Source: Candidatus Poseidoniales archaeon (GTDB taxonomy: Archaea; Thermoplasmatota; Poseidoniia; Poseidoniales; Poseidoniaceae). From it: 45,903 bases of DNA. The stretch spans positions 1 to 45,903 of the forward strand of contig QQRY01000015.1 in NCBI GenBank assembly GCA_003602575.1, read 5' to 3'. Below are positions 1 through 7,975 of the stretch, one piece after another. The notes below the pieces were generated by a model. That model saw nothing but the letters and a program-made list of their open reading frames with translations, was not told where the DNA came from and searched no databases. Position 1 is the first letter of the stretch. Each line of letters opens with the position of its first letter. Made by a program: the position numbers and the translations under genes.

Positions 1-1631
1 TGTCGGCGAATTTCAGTAATCATTTCCTCCGCCGCGCGTCCTACTGACTTCATTGTCATAGCTGCTACAACGAATGGCAAAGCGCCACCGATCAGTAGGC
101 CGATTACAACATCAGGGTTGGTAAGAGAAAGATCTGCTGCCTCGAGCCCAGCGCTAGTCTTGTATGCAGCGAACAATGCCAGAGCAGTTAGCGCCGCACT
201 TCCTATTGCGAATCCCTTTCCTATTGCAGCGGTAGAGTTCCCAATTGAGTCTAGACCATCGGTGATTTCTCTGACTTCCTTGCCAAGCCCCGACATCTCC
301 GCAATTCCTCCAGCGTTATCCGCGACTGGTCCGTAAGCGTCCACCGTCATGGTAACGCCAACTGTGCCCAGCATGCCCATGGCGGCCATAGCGATCCCGT
401 AGAGACCAGCATCCCCGCCGCCCATTACGTCGTTAGCAAAGTAAATTCCACCAGCCATCAGAAGAACGGGGATGAATACCGATTGCATGCCTACGGCTAG
501 CCCTGCAATTGCATTTGTGGCACTTCCAGTCTTCGACGCCTCTCCGATATAGGGTATAGCCCGTACTTTGATTCCAAAGACAGGTTCGATTCCAGTGTAG
601 TATTCTGTAACAAGTCCGATTAGAATACCAACCAAGGATCCAATAGCCACTGCTTGAATTACAGTCGTATCTAACTCCAAATAACTCAGGGCAAGATATC
701 CTCCACCGATGAATAATGCAGCGCCGATGAATGTGGTGTTCCGCAAAGCGGCACCGGGATGCATATTTTTCATTCCGCCAATCGAAAACACCCCAATGAT
801 CGAGGAGACGTATCCTACAACGGCTAGAGCGATCGGTATCATGAGGTAATCAGCACCAAGATCGGCGCTGGCTTGAGCTATGACCATTGCAGCGATGATC
901 GAGCCTACGAATGACTCGAAAATATCGGCGCCCATGCCTGCAACGTCACCAACATTGTCACCCACGTTGGCTGCGATAACACCGGGGTTGCGAGGGTCAT
1001 CTTCAGGAATTCCTGCTTCGACCTTACCGACTAAATCTGCACCTACGTCAGCAGCCTTGGTGTAAATACCGCCACCGACACGAGCGAAAAGAGCGATTGA
1101 AGATGCTCCCATTCCAAAACCGGCAGCTGCCTGAATATCGACAAGTCCAGTTCCTGAGGATGCTGCATCACCTGCACCAAGCCACCAAGCAATCAGTGAG
1201 ATACCAAGAAGACCAAGTCCTCCTACTGAAAGACCCATAACTGCGCCACCATTGTAAGACACTGCTAGAGCAGCGGGTTGGCCACCTTGCTTAGCAGCCA
1301 TTGCGGTTCTACCGTTAGCCGAAGTTGCAGCACGCATACCAGAGAAACCAGCAGCAACCGATGCAAGAGCACCAGCAAAGAATGCGATTGTGGTATCTGC
1401 CTCTCCACCGTTGAGGAACCACAAAAGAAGTCCGACAACTACAACGAAGATACCAAGAACGCGGTACTCAGCCTTAAGGAAGGCCATTGCACCATCTTGT
1501 ATTTCGTTTGTAATATCGGCAACTGTTTCATTGTCAATTTCTACTTTATTCACACGCATGTACAGCATAAAAGCGATTAAAAGTCCAACAAGACCTGCTC
1601 CGGCTGCGATTAAGGGTATATTTTCCATCAT
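1..1631 (-). CDS. hppA: Membrane-bound ion-pumping pyrophosphatase (5' part; C-terminus beyond the left edge)
   Basis: Integral membrane pyrophosphatase that couples hydrolysis of PPi to H+ or Na+ export. The reading frame is open from ATG 1631 (a second ATG follows at 1628) to the window edge, so about 543 residues are visible. An AGGTG ribosome-binding site lies about 7 bases upstream. The first residues form a membrane helix ([18 protein letters not shown]). The substrate-binding signature reads [11 protein letters not shown], followed by [19 protein letters not shown] and then [11 protein letters not shown]. Near positions 215-245 the frame reads [18 protein letters not shown]. Alanine, not lysine, in GN(T/S)TAA is the mark of the K+-dependent branch of the family. 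The glutamate in ADIFESF is at the position used in that branch, which contains both H+ and Na+ pumps, so the ion cannot be decided here. Divergent from the NifU-like gene. Confidence 0.96.
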   Translation of the reverse strand, partial: MMENIPLIAAGAGLVGLLIAFMLYMRVNKVEIDNETVADITNEIQDGAMAFLKAEYRVLGIFVVVVGLLLWFLNGGEADTTIAFFAGALASVAAGFSGMRAATSANGRTAMAAKQGGQPAALAVSYNGGAVMGLSVGGLGLLGISLIAWWLGAGDAASSGTGLVDIQAAAGFGMGASSIALFARVGGGIYTKAADVGADLVGKVEAGIPEDDPRNPGVIAANVGDNVGDVAGMGADIFESFVGSIIAAMVIAQASADLGADYLMIPIALAVVGYVSSIIGVFSIGGMKNMHPGAALRNTTFIGAALFIGGGYLALSYLELDTTVIQAVAIGSLVGILIGLVTEYYTGIEPVFGIKVRAIPYIGEASKTGSATNAIAGLAVGMQSVFIPVLLMAGGIYFANDVMGGGDAGLYGIAMAAMGMLGTVGVTMTVDAYGPVADNAGGIAEMSGLGKEVREITDGLDSIGNSTAAIGKGFAIGSAALTALALFAAYKTSAGLEAADLSLTNPDVVIGLLIGGALPFVVAAMTMKSVGRAAEEMITEIRR

Positions 1632-1787
1632 AAAGAACACCTATTGGGCCGGCGACCAAAGAACCCCTCATAAGTGGTTCGCAGGTTTTAATGACAAAAC
1701 TGTTCATTGATATACCAACAATCGAAAGCCGACTGATTTAGTTGATTTAATGACATTATTCAAGAATGATGGCTTCAAGGGCCTAAC

Positions 1788-2123
1788 ATGGCGATTAGTG
1801 CTGAACAGGTCTTGGCAGAGATCGGACCGGTTCAAGAAGTCCTTGATGCGCACGACGGAGTTGTGACGGTTCTGGACACATCAGATGGCAACATTATGCT
1901 ATCTTTAGACGGCGGATGTACTGGTTGTTCATCCACTCCAATGACTGCAATGCAGATCTTTTATGCTTTGATGAAGTTAGATAATGTCAATGATGTTATT
2001 TTTGTCAATGGTGAACTCCCTGAATACATGCGTGATTTCATCAATCAAAAAATGGCTAAGGAAGCGGCTTCAAACGAAAATTCATCATCTGATGAAAGTC
2101 AACCTCGTGGAGAAATAATCTGA
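1788..2123 (+). CDS. NifU C-terminal-domain (Nfu-type) iron-sulfur scaffold protein
   Basis: Small cytoplasmic protein (111 aa) with the NifU C-terminal fold, which holds a transient Fe-S cluster for delivery to apo-proteins. The family motif is visible as DGGCTGCSSTPMTA (about residues 41-54), with the CxxC pair that bridges a cluster between two subunits. The N-terminal half (AEQVLAEIGPVQEVLDAHDG) matches the usual start of Nfu domains, with VLDTSDGNIMLSLDGGC running into the motif. The acidic Ser/Asn/Glu tail after residue 90 is likely disordered. No strong Shine-Dalgarno precedes ATG 1788. Its TGA directly abuts the stop of the convergent gene at 2124 with no spacer. The partner apo-protein cannot be inferred, although Nth downstream is a possible Fe-S client. 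Confidence 0.88.
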   Translation: MAISAEQVLAEIGPVQEVLDAHDGVVTVLDTSDGNIMLSLDGGCTGCSSTPMTAMQIFYALMKLDNVNDVIFVNGELPEYMRDFINQKMAKEAASNENSSSDESQPRGEII

Positions 2124-2459
2124 TTACTCTTCTTCGGATTTTTTCCCAATGCTGTGAGGATTTGCTCCAAATGAAACATTTGTCCCTCTGATGTTTAATC
2201 TAGCTGAGATTGCTAAGATTATACAAACTAGTGAAAGTGGTTTAGGAAGATAGTTTGAACCCCAGAGTGAACCTCCTGAAAGCGACAACCACCAAAGTAC
2301 TCCAGCAGCGAGAATTAATGTTAATGCAATTGTATTTTGTGCCATCAATTCGGCTTTTTCTGAACGAGAAAAGGTGGCGATGAAGGTAAAAAGAATCGCT
2401 GAAATGCCGCACAGCGCTTCGGCAAGATGTTCGATGTATACTACGTCAACACCTGCCAT
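2124..2459 (-). CDS. Small membrane protein of unknown function
   Basis: 111-residue protein that I do not recognise. Hydrophobic stretches at about residues 12-29 (ALCGISAILFTFIATF), 40-58 (QNTIALTLILAAGVLWWL) and 72-86 (KPLSLVCIILAISA) suggest three membrane helices. The C-terminus is polar and ends GKKSEEE, probably on the cytoplasmic side. It is convergent with the NifU-like gene, with abutting stop codons, and diverges from polX, whose start is 74 bases away. It is accepted as real because it fills the gap exactly and has membrane-protein composition. No function is proposed. Confidence 0.6.
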   Translation of the reverse strand: MAGVDVVYIEHLAEALCGISAILFTFIATFSRSEKAELMAQNTIALTLILAAGVLWWLSLSGGSLWGSNYLPKPLSLVCIILAISARLNIRGTNVSFGANPHSIGKKSEEE

Positions 2460-2533
2460 AGTATTGCCAGCAGGTCGTGGTTCTTAAGCAATCGAGGGGC
2501 AAGGTTTGAGAAGTACCAGTTCTCGTTTGGTTC

Positions 2534-4471
2534 ATGGCTGGTGGCGCATTTGTTCTTCCCAAGGCTCGCCCTAACGGACCACCATACTTCTCACGCAACC
2601 AAGTTGCTCAAGCACTGCACCAAGTAGCAGTGCTTTTGGAGTTGAATGGTGCGAATGTTTTCCGCGTACGCTCATATCAAAACGCAAGTAGAATGCTTGG
2701 TGGACTTACTCAAGATTTAGGAGAATTGGTTGCCAGTGGCGAATTGTTTGAACTCAAAGGAATCGGGAAAGGCCTAGGCTCTGCACTTTCACAAGCGATT
2801 GGTGAAGGTCGATGGCCCGATGACTGGATTGCATTACACAAAGACACACCCGAAGGAATGATCGAAATGTTAGGCATTCCGGGCCTTGGTCCAAAAAGAA
2901 TCAAGATAATGAATCAAGAACTTGGTGTCGATTCAATTGCAACACTAAGAGAAGCAGCAGAAGATGATGCTATCGCTGGACTGAAAGGTTTTGGCGCCAA
3001 ATCACAACAAAGAATGTTGGATGGAATTGAACTGCTTGCTAGATTTAGGTCGAGAAGAAGACTAGATATTGGGCTGAAATACGGTGAGGCATTCGAACAA
3101 AGAATTGCAAAAATTCCCGGTGTTCAGAAGGCCCAACTTGCAGGTAGTGCAAGAAGAAGAAAAGATACAATTGGAGACTTGGACCTTGTTGTTGCCGTCC
3201 AGGATAAAGACAAGGAAAGTGTATCTAATGCCATTTTACAGTTACCCGGAATTGCTGACATCAAAGGTGCTGGGGATTCTAAAATCAGTCTAATATTAGA
3301 CACCAGTATCTTTGACGAAAACTTCTCCATCGGCCACATCGATACAAATGTATTGGACGCAATCGGTGGTGATGACTACGAACAACTCGAGGCTGGTGGA
3401 ACCATTGATGCTCAAGTTCGTTTGGTTAGCCTCGAAGTGTTCCCATTCACTCTAGCGTACTTTACCGGCAGTAAAGAACACAACATAGCAATGCGACAAA
3501 GAGCAATCGATAGAGGTCTGCGGCTTAGTGAATTTGGACTGATTCCTGAAAAGGATGCTGGCGATTTGAAAGGTATGGCTGCTGCTGAATTTTCTCTTTC
3601 AGCAGTTGATGAAAATGAGATTTACCAGCATCTAGAACTTGACTGGGTAACACCTGAACTTCGTGAAGACACAGGAGAGATTCTTGCTGCTGAAAATGCA
3701 AATCTACCACAACTAATCATTCAAAGTGACATAAAAGGTGCCTTACATAATCACACCACTCTATCAGATGGTGAAGCAAGTTTGGAGCAAATGGCTGATG
3801 CTGCAAGAAAGATCGGTTGGAATTGGCTCGGCCTAGCTGACCACTCACCGACACTGAAAGTCGCCAATGGAGCAAGCGCTGAAGATTTATTGGCCCAAGG
3901 CGAATTAATTACGAAATATAATGGAGAATGGGCTGAACAAGGAGTAGATTTCAGGCTATTTCATGGTGTTGAGTCCGATATACTTGAAGGTGGAAAACTA
4001 GACCATCCTGATGATGTATTGGCTAAATTAGACTACACTGTTGCATCTGTTCATGCGATGAATAAGTGGAAAGGCCGTGATGAACAAACCAATACAGAGG
4101 AATTGATGAGATGTATCGACCACCCATCAACAACAATCCTAGGGCATCCAACCGGACGTATCTTACAAGGTAGGGACGGGTATGAAGTCGACATGTATGC
4201 AATCATAGAATATATGGCTGAATACAACAATAACGGAGAAATGAAGGCTGTTGAACTTAATGCAAGCCCTTACCGACTCGACCTCGACTGGCGATTATGT
4301 AAATTCGCTAAGACAAATGGCGTACCTGTAATCATTAACCCTGATGCCCATTCGATCAGAGGACTCGGCGATATCGCTTATGGAGTGATGGCTGCAAGAA
4401 AAGGCTGGTTGGAATCTGGAGATGTACTAAATTCACTTAGTGGAGAAGATTTAGCAAACCGTCTAAAATAG
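2534..4471 (+). CDS. polX: PolX-family protein: DNA polymerase beta-like domain plus PHP phosphoesterase
   Basis: 645-residue DNA-repair protein with the bacterial/archaeal PolX layout. Residues ~22-165 form the 8-kDa-like and helix-hairpin-helix region with ELKGIGKGLG, LGIPGLGPKR and LKGFGAK. The palm follows with GSARRRKDTIGDLDLVV (204-220), carrying catalytic Asp215 and Asp217. Then comes YFTGSKEHN (309-317) and the RGLRLSEFGL segment. The C-terminal PHP domain (about 400-645) has all its metal ligands: HNHTTLSDG (405-413), ADHS (435-438), HGVESD (477-482), ASVHA (504-508), GHPTGR (537-542) and PDAHS (603-607). PolX proteins fill short gaps and have 3'-5' exonuclease or AP-endonuclease activity from PHP. 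The third palm carboxylate appears to be Gln294 (see findings), so PHP activity may be the main one. No clear ribosome-binding site supports ATG 2534, but conserved sequence begins soon after it. Confidence 0.95.
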   Translation: MAGGAFVLPKARPNGPPYFSRNQVAQALHQVAVLLELNGANVFRVRSYQNASRMLGGLTQDLGELVASGELFELKGIGKGLGSALSQAIGEGRWPDDWIALHKDTPEGMIEMLGIPGLGPKRIKIMNQELGVDSIATLREAAEDDAIAGLKGFGAKSQQRMLDGIELLARFRSRRRLDIGLKYGEAFEQRIAKIPGVQKAQLAGSARRRKDTIGDLDLVVAVQDKDKESVSNAILQLPGIADIKGAGDSKISLILDTSIFDENFSIGHIDTNVLDAIGGDDYEQLEAGGTIDAQVRLVSLEVFPFTLAYFTGSKEHNIAMRQRAIDRGLRLSEFGLIPEKDAGDLKGMAAAEFSLSAVDENEIYQHLELDWVTPELREDTGEILAAENANLPQLIIQSDIKGALHNHTTLSDGEASLEQMADAARKIGWNWLGLADHSPTLKVANGASAEDLLAQGELITKYNGEWAEQGVDFRLFHGVESDILEGGKLDHPDDVLAKLDYTVASVHAMNKWKGRDEQTNTEELMRCIDHPSTTILGHPTGRILQGRDGYEVDMYAIIEYMAEYNNNGEMKAVELNASPYRLDLDWRLCKFAKTNGVPVIINPDAHSIRGLGDIAYGVMAARKGWLESGDVLNSLSGEDLANRLK

Positions 4472-4506
4472 AATACCTTCATGATGGTCGGCGATTTGCA
4501 CACATC

Positions 4507-4704
4507 ATGCGCCTTCTTAGGACCATGATTATGGGGAGTATGATGGTATTGCCTGGCTTGTTCTTGGCACTACTCATCTGGTATATTGCAGGAAAGCCTG
4601 AAACAGAGCCACTAGAATCTCTAATCTGTAATGTAATACCTCTAACATCTATCGGTCTTGGTCTATTCTTCGGTTGGAAAACTGGCGGCGAGTATGCCAA
4701 TTAG
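4507..4704 (+). CDS. Small two-helix membrane protein, unknown function
   Basis: 65 residues starting 35 bases after the polX stop. Two hydrophobic segments (residues ~8-28, ending ALLIWYIAG, and ~41-56, PLTSIGLGLFFGW) flank a short polar loop containing one cysteine. A short C-terminus (KTGGEYAN) follows. The next gene starts 11 bases downstream, consistent with co-transcription with polX and nth. Nothing identifies a family, and its reality rests on hydrophobic pattern and spacing only. Confidence 0.5.
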   Translation: MRLLRTMIMGSMMVLPGLFLALLIWYIAGKPETEPLESLICNVIPLTSIGLGLFFGWKTGGEYAN

Positions 4705-4715
4705 GCTTGATTATT

Positions 4716-5018
4716 ATGTCAACCCAATACTCGATTGAAGATTGGGAATCAATAACCAAACATTTCAAAACTTTATTCCATGGAATGGGCGAAGTTAATC
4801 AAAATGAAGAAACGATTAGATTTTCATCGCTTAAACCAAACGTGACGACAAGTATTTCTATCAACAAAGATGGAAGTTTTGATGCATCTATGCCCTTACA
4901 TGGCATAGGAGGAATTATTGAGAATGTTATTTTCACGGAAAATAGCGTCCAATTAACTGGTGAATCTTTGAATTACACTTATAGAATTCCTCCTGAAATT
5001 CTCAATAAACGGAAGTAG
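4716..5018 (+). CDS. Small soluble protein, unknown function
   Basis: 100 residues from ATG 4716 (MSTQYSIEDWES). The open frame extends upstream to 4674, but that start would overlap the preceding small gene by 31 bases, so the inner ATG is preferred. The sequence alternates a helical N-terminus (EDWESITKHFKTLFHGMG) with strands (TTSISINKDGSFDASMP, SVQLTGESLNYTYRI), looking like a small alpha-beta fold. No signal peptide, membrane segment or known motif was seen. Its TAG (5016-5018) overlaps the GTG start of nth by one base, so the two are probably translationally coupled. No function is assigned. Confidence 0.6.
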   Translation: MSTQYSIEDWESITKHFKTLFHGMGEVNQNEETIRFSSLKPNVTTSISINKDGSFDASMPLHGIGGIIENVIFTENSVQLTGESLNYTYRIPPEILNKRK

Positions 5019-5677
5019 TGATTGATTTGAAGCGTTCACAAAAGGCTGAAAAAATCGTTGAGATGTTGGAAGAATTCTATCCCGAAACTCCAGTACCTCT
5101 AGACCACGAAAATACATTCCAACTATTAGTGGCAGTATTGATGAGTGCACAAACAACCGATTTGAAGGTAAATCAAGTGACTCCTGCACTTTTCAAAAAA
5201 GCTCCTGATGCAAAATCGATGGTCAAATTATCAGTTGAAACGATTCTAAATGATATCCGACAAGTTGGGTTAGCACCGACCAAAGCAAAGAATATTCATC
5301 GCTTATCAGAAATGCTGGTCGAACAATATGATGGTGAAGTCCCAGAAGGTTTTGAACCCTTAGAGGCATTACCAGGTGTTGGACACAAAACAGCCGGAGT
5401 TGTCATGGCCCAAGCCTTTGGAGTACCTGCATTCCCAGTTGATACTCACATCCATAGACTTGCAGCAAGATGGGGTTTGTCAAACGGCAAGAATGTCGAA
5501 AAGACCGAGAAAGATTTGAAAGCCGTTTTCCCTAAACATTTGTGGAATAAACTACATCTACAGATAATATTCTTTGGTAGAGAATACTGTCCAGCAAGGA
5601 ATCATGACTTGACAAAATGTCCAATCTGTTCATGGACAGCGACTAAAAAACGTATATTAGAAGAATCTAAGCGTTGA
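5018..5677 (+). CDS. nth: Endonuclease III-type DNA glycosylase/AP lyase
   Basis: 219-residue base-excision-repair enzyme that removes oxidised pyrimidines and nicks abasic sites. The helix-hairpin-helix reads LEALPGVGHKTAGVV (about 112-126), with the catalytic lysine in GHKTA. The catalytic aspartate lies in FPVDTHIHRLAARWG. An early LMSAQTTDLKVN segment matches the family's QTTD...N motif. The C-terminal cysteine region is FFGREYCPARNHDLTKCPIC, which is C-x9-C-x2-C. It lacks the usual C-x6-C-x2-C-x5-C spacing and has no fourth cysteine afterwards (see findings). The start is GTG 5018, overlapping the upstream stop by one base; no better start precedes the conserved core. Stop codons abut those of the convergent gene at 5678. 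Confidence 0.95.
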   Translation: MIDLKRSQKAEKIVEMLEEFYPETPVPLDHENTFQLLVAVLMSAQTTDLKVNQVTPALFKKAPDAKSMVKLSVETILNDIRQVGLAPTKAKNIHRLSEMLVEQYDGEVPEGFEPLEALPGVGHKTAGVVMAQAFGVPAFPVDTHIHRLAARWGLSNGKNVEKTEKDLKAVFPKHLWNKLHLQIIFFGREYCPARNHDLTKCPICSWTATKKRILEESKR

Positions 5678-6121
5678 TTAGAATAATCCAATATTACTTG
5701 AGGCCAAGTTGGTTATGACAAGTATTCCACCAATTATGACCGAAATTCTTAGCGCTGTGTGATGAGCATTCCCATCATATCCTTCACGGATCAAAGCATA
5801 GCCAATCATTCCAAGGGCCACTGATTGCATCATTGCGCCCAAGGCATCTAAAGTTCCCACTAGAGAAGTATGGCTTTCAAGCGCATCTTCATGCTTATCG
5901 GTATCATCATCATAATCACTCAGTACAGGTTCTCCCGTAATATTTGGAATTTCGGTTAGAATTGCAGCTGCTACAATCAGAATTACGCCTACCATCAACC
6001 ATCTTTGGAATGAGTAAGTTCCATATTTTTCAAGGAATTTAGGTTGAGGCTGATAGGCAGCCATAGGCTGCATAGGTTGAGGTTGCTGGGCTACTACAGG
6101 GGGTGAAGGGGCTGGTTGCAT
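5678..6121 (-). CDS. Membrane protein with Pro/Gln-rich N-terminus, last gene of the archaellum cluster
   Basis: 147 residues from ATG 6121. The frame stays open to another ATG at 6190, which would overlap arlJ by 29 bases and add 23 polar residues; neither start has a ribosome-binding site. The N-terminus is a flexible Pro/Gln/Met stretch (MQPAPSPPVVAQQPQPMQP) likely facing the cytoplasm. Three hydrophobic helices follow: RWLMVGVILIVAAAILTEI, LGAMMQSVALGMIGYAL and LRISVIIGGILVITNLAS. An acidic loop (LSDYDDDTDKHEDALE) lies between helices 1 and 2. I do not recognise a family. Being 40 bases beyond arlJ and on the same strand, it could be a lineage-specific archaellum accessory, but that is context only. 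Confidence 0.6.
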   Translation of the reverse strand: MQPAPSPPVVAQQPQPMQPMAAYQPQPKFLEKYGTYSFQRWLMVGVILIVAAAILTEIPNITGEPVLSDYDDDTDKHEDALESHTSLVGTLDALGAMMQSVALGMIGYALIREGYDGNAHHTALRISVIIGGILVITNLASSNIGLF

Positions 6122-6161
6122 AACATTGCATAGGTTACTCAATCTATCAAGGTTTTCAAGT

Positions 6162-7964
6162 CTAAACCGAGAATATTGACGAGGCGGCATCGAGTATCAC
6201 TGAAGTAAGTAATGAGGCGAGTCCGGCTATCCAAAGGAGATTTATCGACTGACCCAGTGCACTGGTTTTACCTCCACCTCTTAGTCTGGTAGCAATCATT
6301 GATACCGCTATAACTTGAACTAGAATTAATATTGAAACTACAAGTTTGAACATCTTAATATTTTCTTCTACCGAACTAGCATCTTCCATCACAGGTAGAG
6401 CAACACCACCACCGAAATCAGATAGTGCTGAGACATCGGTATCGGCAAGTCCGCTTGCGACACCAGCAATAGCCTCTCCCAATTGAAGAACAATTGCTAT
6501 TGTTACATTGAGGCTTGTCACGCTTGCAATCAATAATCCAATTGCTACACCCCACATAGTATTAGCAGATAATGAACGACGACGCCTAAGGGAAAGAAGA
6601 CTTCCAACAGAACGAGAAACCATTTCAGCAGTTTCTGCAGGCCTTCCAGATGATTGAGAACCCTCGATGTAAATACGCATATATCTTGAAATTACAGATG
6701 AATTAGTATCTGCGTTAAAGTAATCCCAAGCACGGTCAGAATCAATTCTAGTTGAAAGACGCTTCTCTAAACGGTCGATAGAATTGTCTAACATACCAAA
6801 ATCAATTCCTCTAAGCGCTTTGATTGTAGCGGATGGTTCGGATGATCGTGCTTGAGCAGTACCTCCCAATGCTCTAATAAAATCGGGATATGTTTCATCA
6901 CGGCGTAATACTTGGTTTTCTTCACGCCCAACCATAAATGCTGGGAACATCAAAGGAGTAAGTGGGATTGCTATAATCAACAGACCATATTTATCCCATT
7001 GGTCAGATAATGCATCCCATGCAGTGATAACAGAAAAGACCATTACAACTGCTAAAATAATTGAAATTGAACCAGATATCAAAAATGCTCTTCTAACATT
7101 AACTCTAAATGGTGTATCCATCTCATCCCTTGCAAAAGTTTGGTCTTCTGGAATAGTGGCTCTAAAGGCAAAAACAGCACCCGTTTGAACAATAACGAAA
7201 ATCAAGCCAGCTAAAAGTAGGAAACGAATCCTGCTGAATAATTCGATTGGTGTAGCTTCAGGCGAGCCTACCTCGAATAAAACCATATGAATACCTGCGA
7301 TAACAAGAGCGAAAAGACCAGCAGAGACCAAAGAAACATAGATTTCTTTTAGTGTATCAACCGATTCTAATCTAGTGTCATATAATGTAGTATATTGCTC
7401 TGCAACGGTTTCTTGTTCAGCACGCATGAATTCATCAATTGGTTGCCCTGCTTCGATAGAGAAGGCCATTCTATCGAGAAAATCGGTCCATAACGGACTT
7501 GGGCTTTGTTGAGCAACGATTCTTGCAGCCTCTGGCAGAGAAGTATGCCACTTATCGACAAGTGTCTCAATTCTCTTGACCTCTGAAGCCAATTCACCGT
7601 AATCACTCATCTGCTTTAGAATGTCGAATATCGATTTTGCTCCAACCTCTCCAAGTGATAAAATACCCATACGGGTGATGAACATATGCATCTCTTTTTC
7701 AATACGAGTTGCTGAACGTTGTACTTCCAAAAACGGATATGACAAGGCTGCTAATGCTGAAATTAATGGGAATACTAGAATCATTAAAATTCCGGCAAAT
7801 CCTTGGAATAGGGCACCATCTCCTAACCCTCCAGTCAGGAAAATTAGAATTATTGCTGTGACAAGACCAATTAGACCTGCGCCACCAACAAATAGAATCA
7901 AGAAACGCAAAACTGGAATTTCTAAGCGACGAATGGCCACTTGCCAAATTGGCATTCTTTCCAT
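6162..7964 (-). CDS. arlJ: Archaellum platform membrane protein ArlJ (FlaJ)
   Basis: 600-residue polytopic protein homologous to the GspF/PilC platform of type IV pili. It anchors the motor and is the only multi-span component of the archaellum core. Clusters of membrane helices lie at about 19-45, 53-78, 210-230, 247-270, 290-315, 327-345, 470-500, 540-560 and 575-595. They are separated by two cytoplasmic helical regions, which hold QRSATRIEKEMHMFITRMG and EETYPDFIRALGGTAQARS-like segments (the DETYPDFIRALGG motif near residue 357 is a good T2SSF/ArlJ signature). Basic cytoplasmic loops fit interaction with ArlI. ATG 7964 is preceded by GGAGGTG with 5-base spacing. It follows arlI by 11 bases, giving the invariant H-I-J order. 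Confidence 0.96.
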   Translation of the reverse strand: MERMPIWQVAIRRLEIPVLRFLILFVGGAGLIGLVTAIILIFLTGGLGDGALFQGFAGILMILVFPLISALAALSYPFLEVQRSATRIEKEMHMFITRMGILSLGEVGAKSIFDILKQMSDYGELASEVKRIETLVDKWHTSLPEAARIVAQQSPSPLWTDFLDRMAFSIEAGQPIDEFMRAEQETVAEQYTTLYDTRLESVDTLKEIYVSLVSAGLFALVIAGIHMVLFEVGSPEATPIELFSRIRFLLLAGLIFVIVQTGAVFAFRATIPEDQTFARDEMDTPFRVNVRRAFLISGSISIILAVVMVFSVITAWDALSDQWDKYGLLIIAIPLTPLMFPAFMVGREENQVLRRDETYPDFIRALGGTAQARSSEPSATIKALRGIDFGMLDNSIDRLEKRLSTRIDSDRAWDYFNADTNSSVISRYMRIYIEGSQSSGRPAETAEMVSRSVGSLLSLRRRRSLSANTMWGVAIGLLIASVTSLNVTIAIVLQLGEAIAGVASGLADTDVSALSDFGGGVALPVMEDASSVEENIKMFKLVVSILILVQVIAVSMIATRLRGGGKTSALGQSINLLWIAGLASLLTSVILDAASSIFSV

Positions 7965-7975
7965 GATTACACCTC

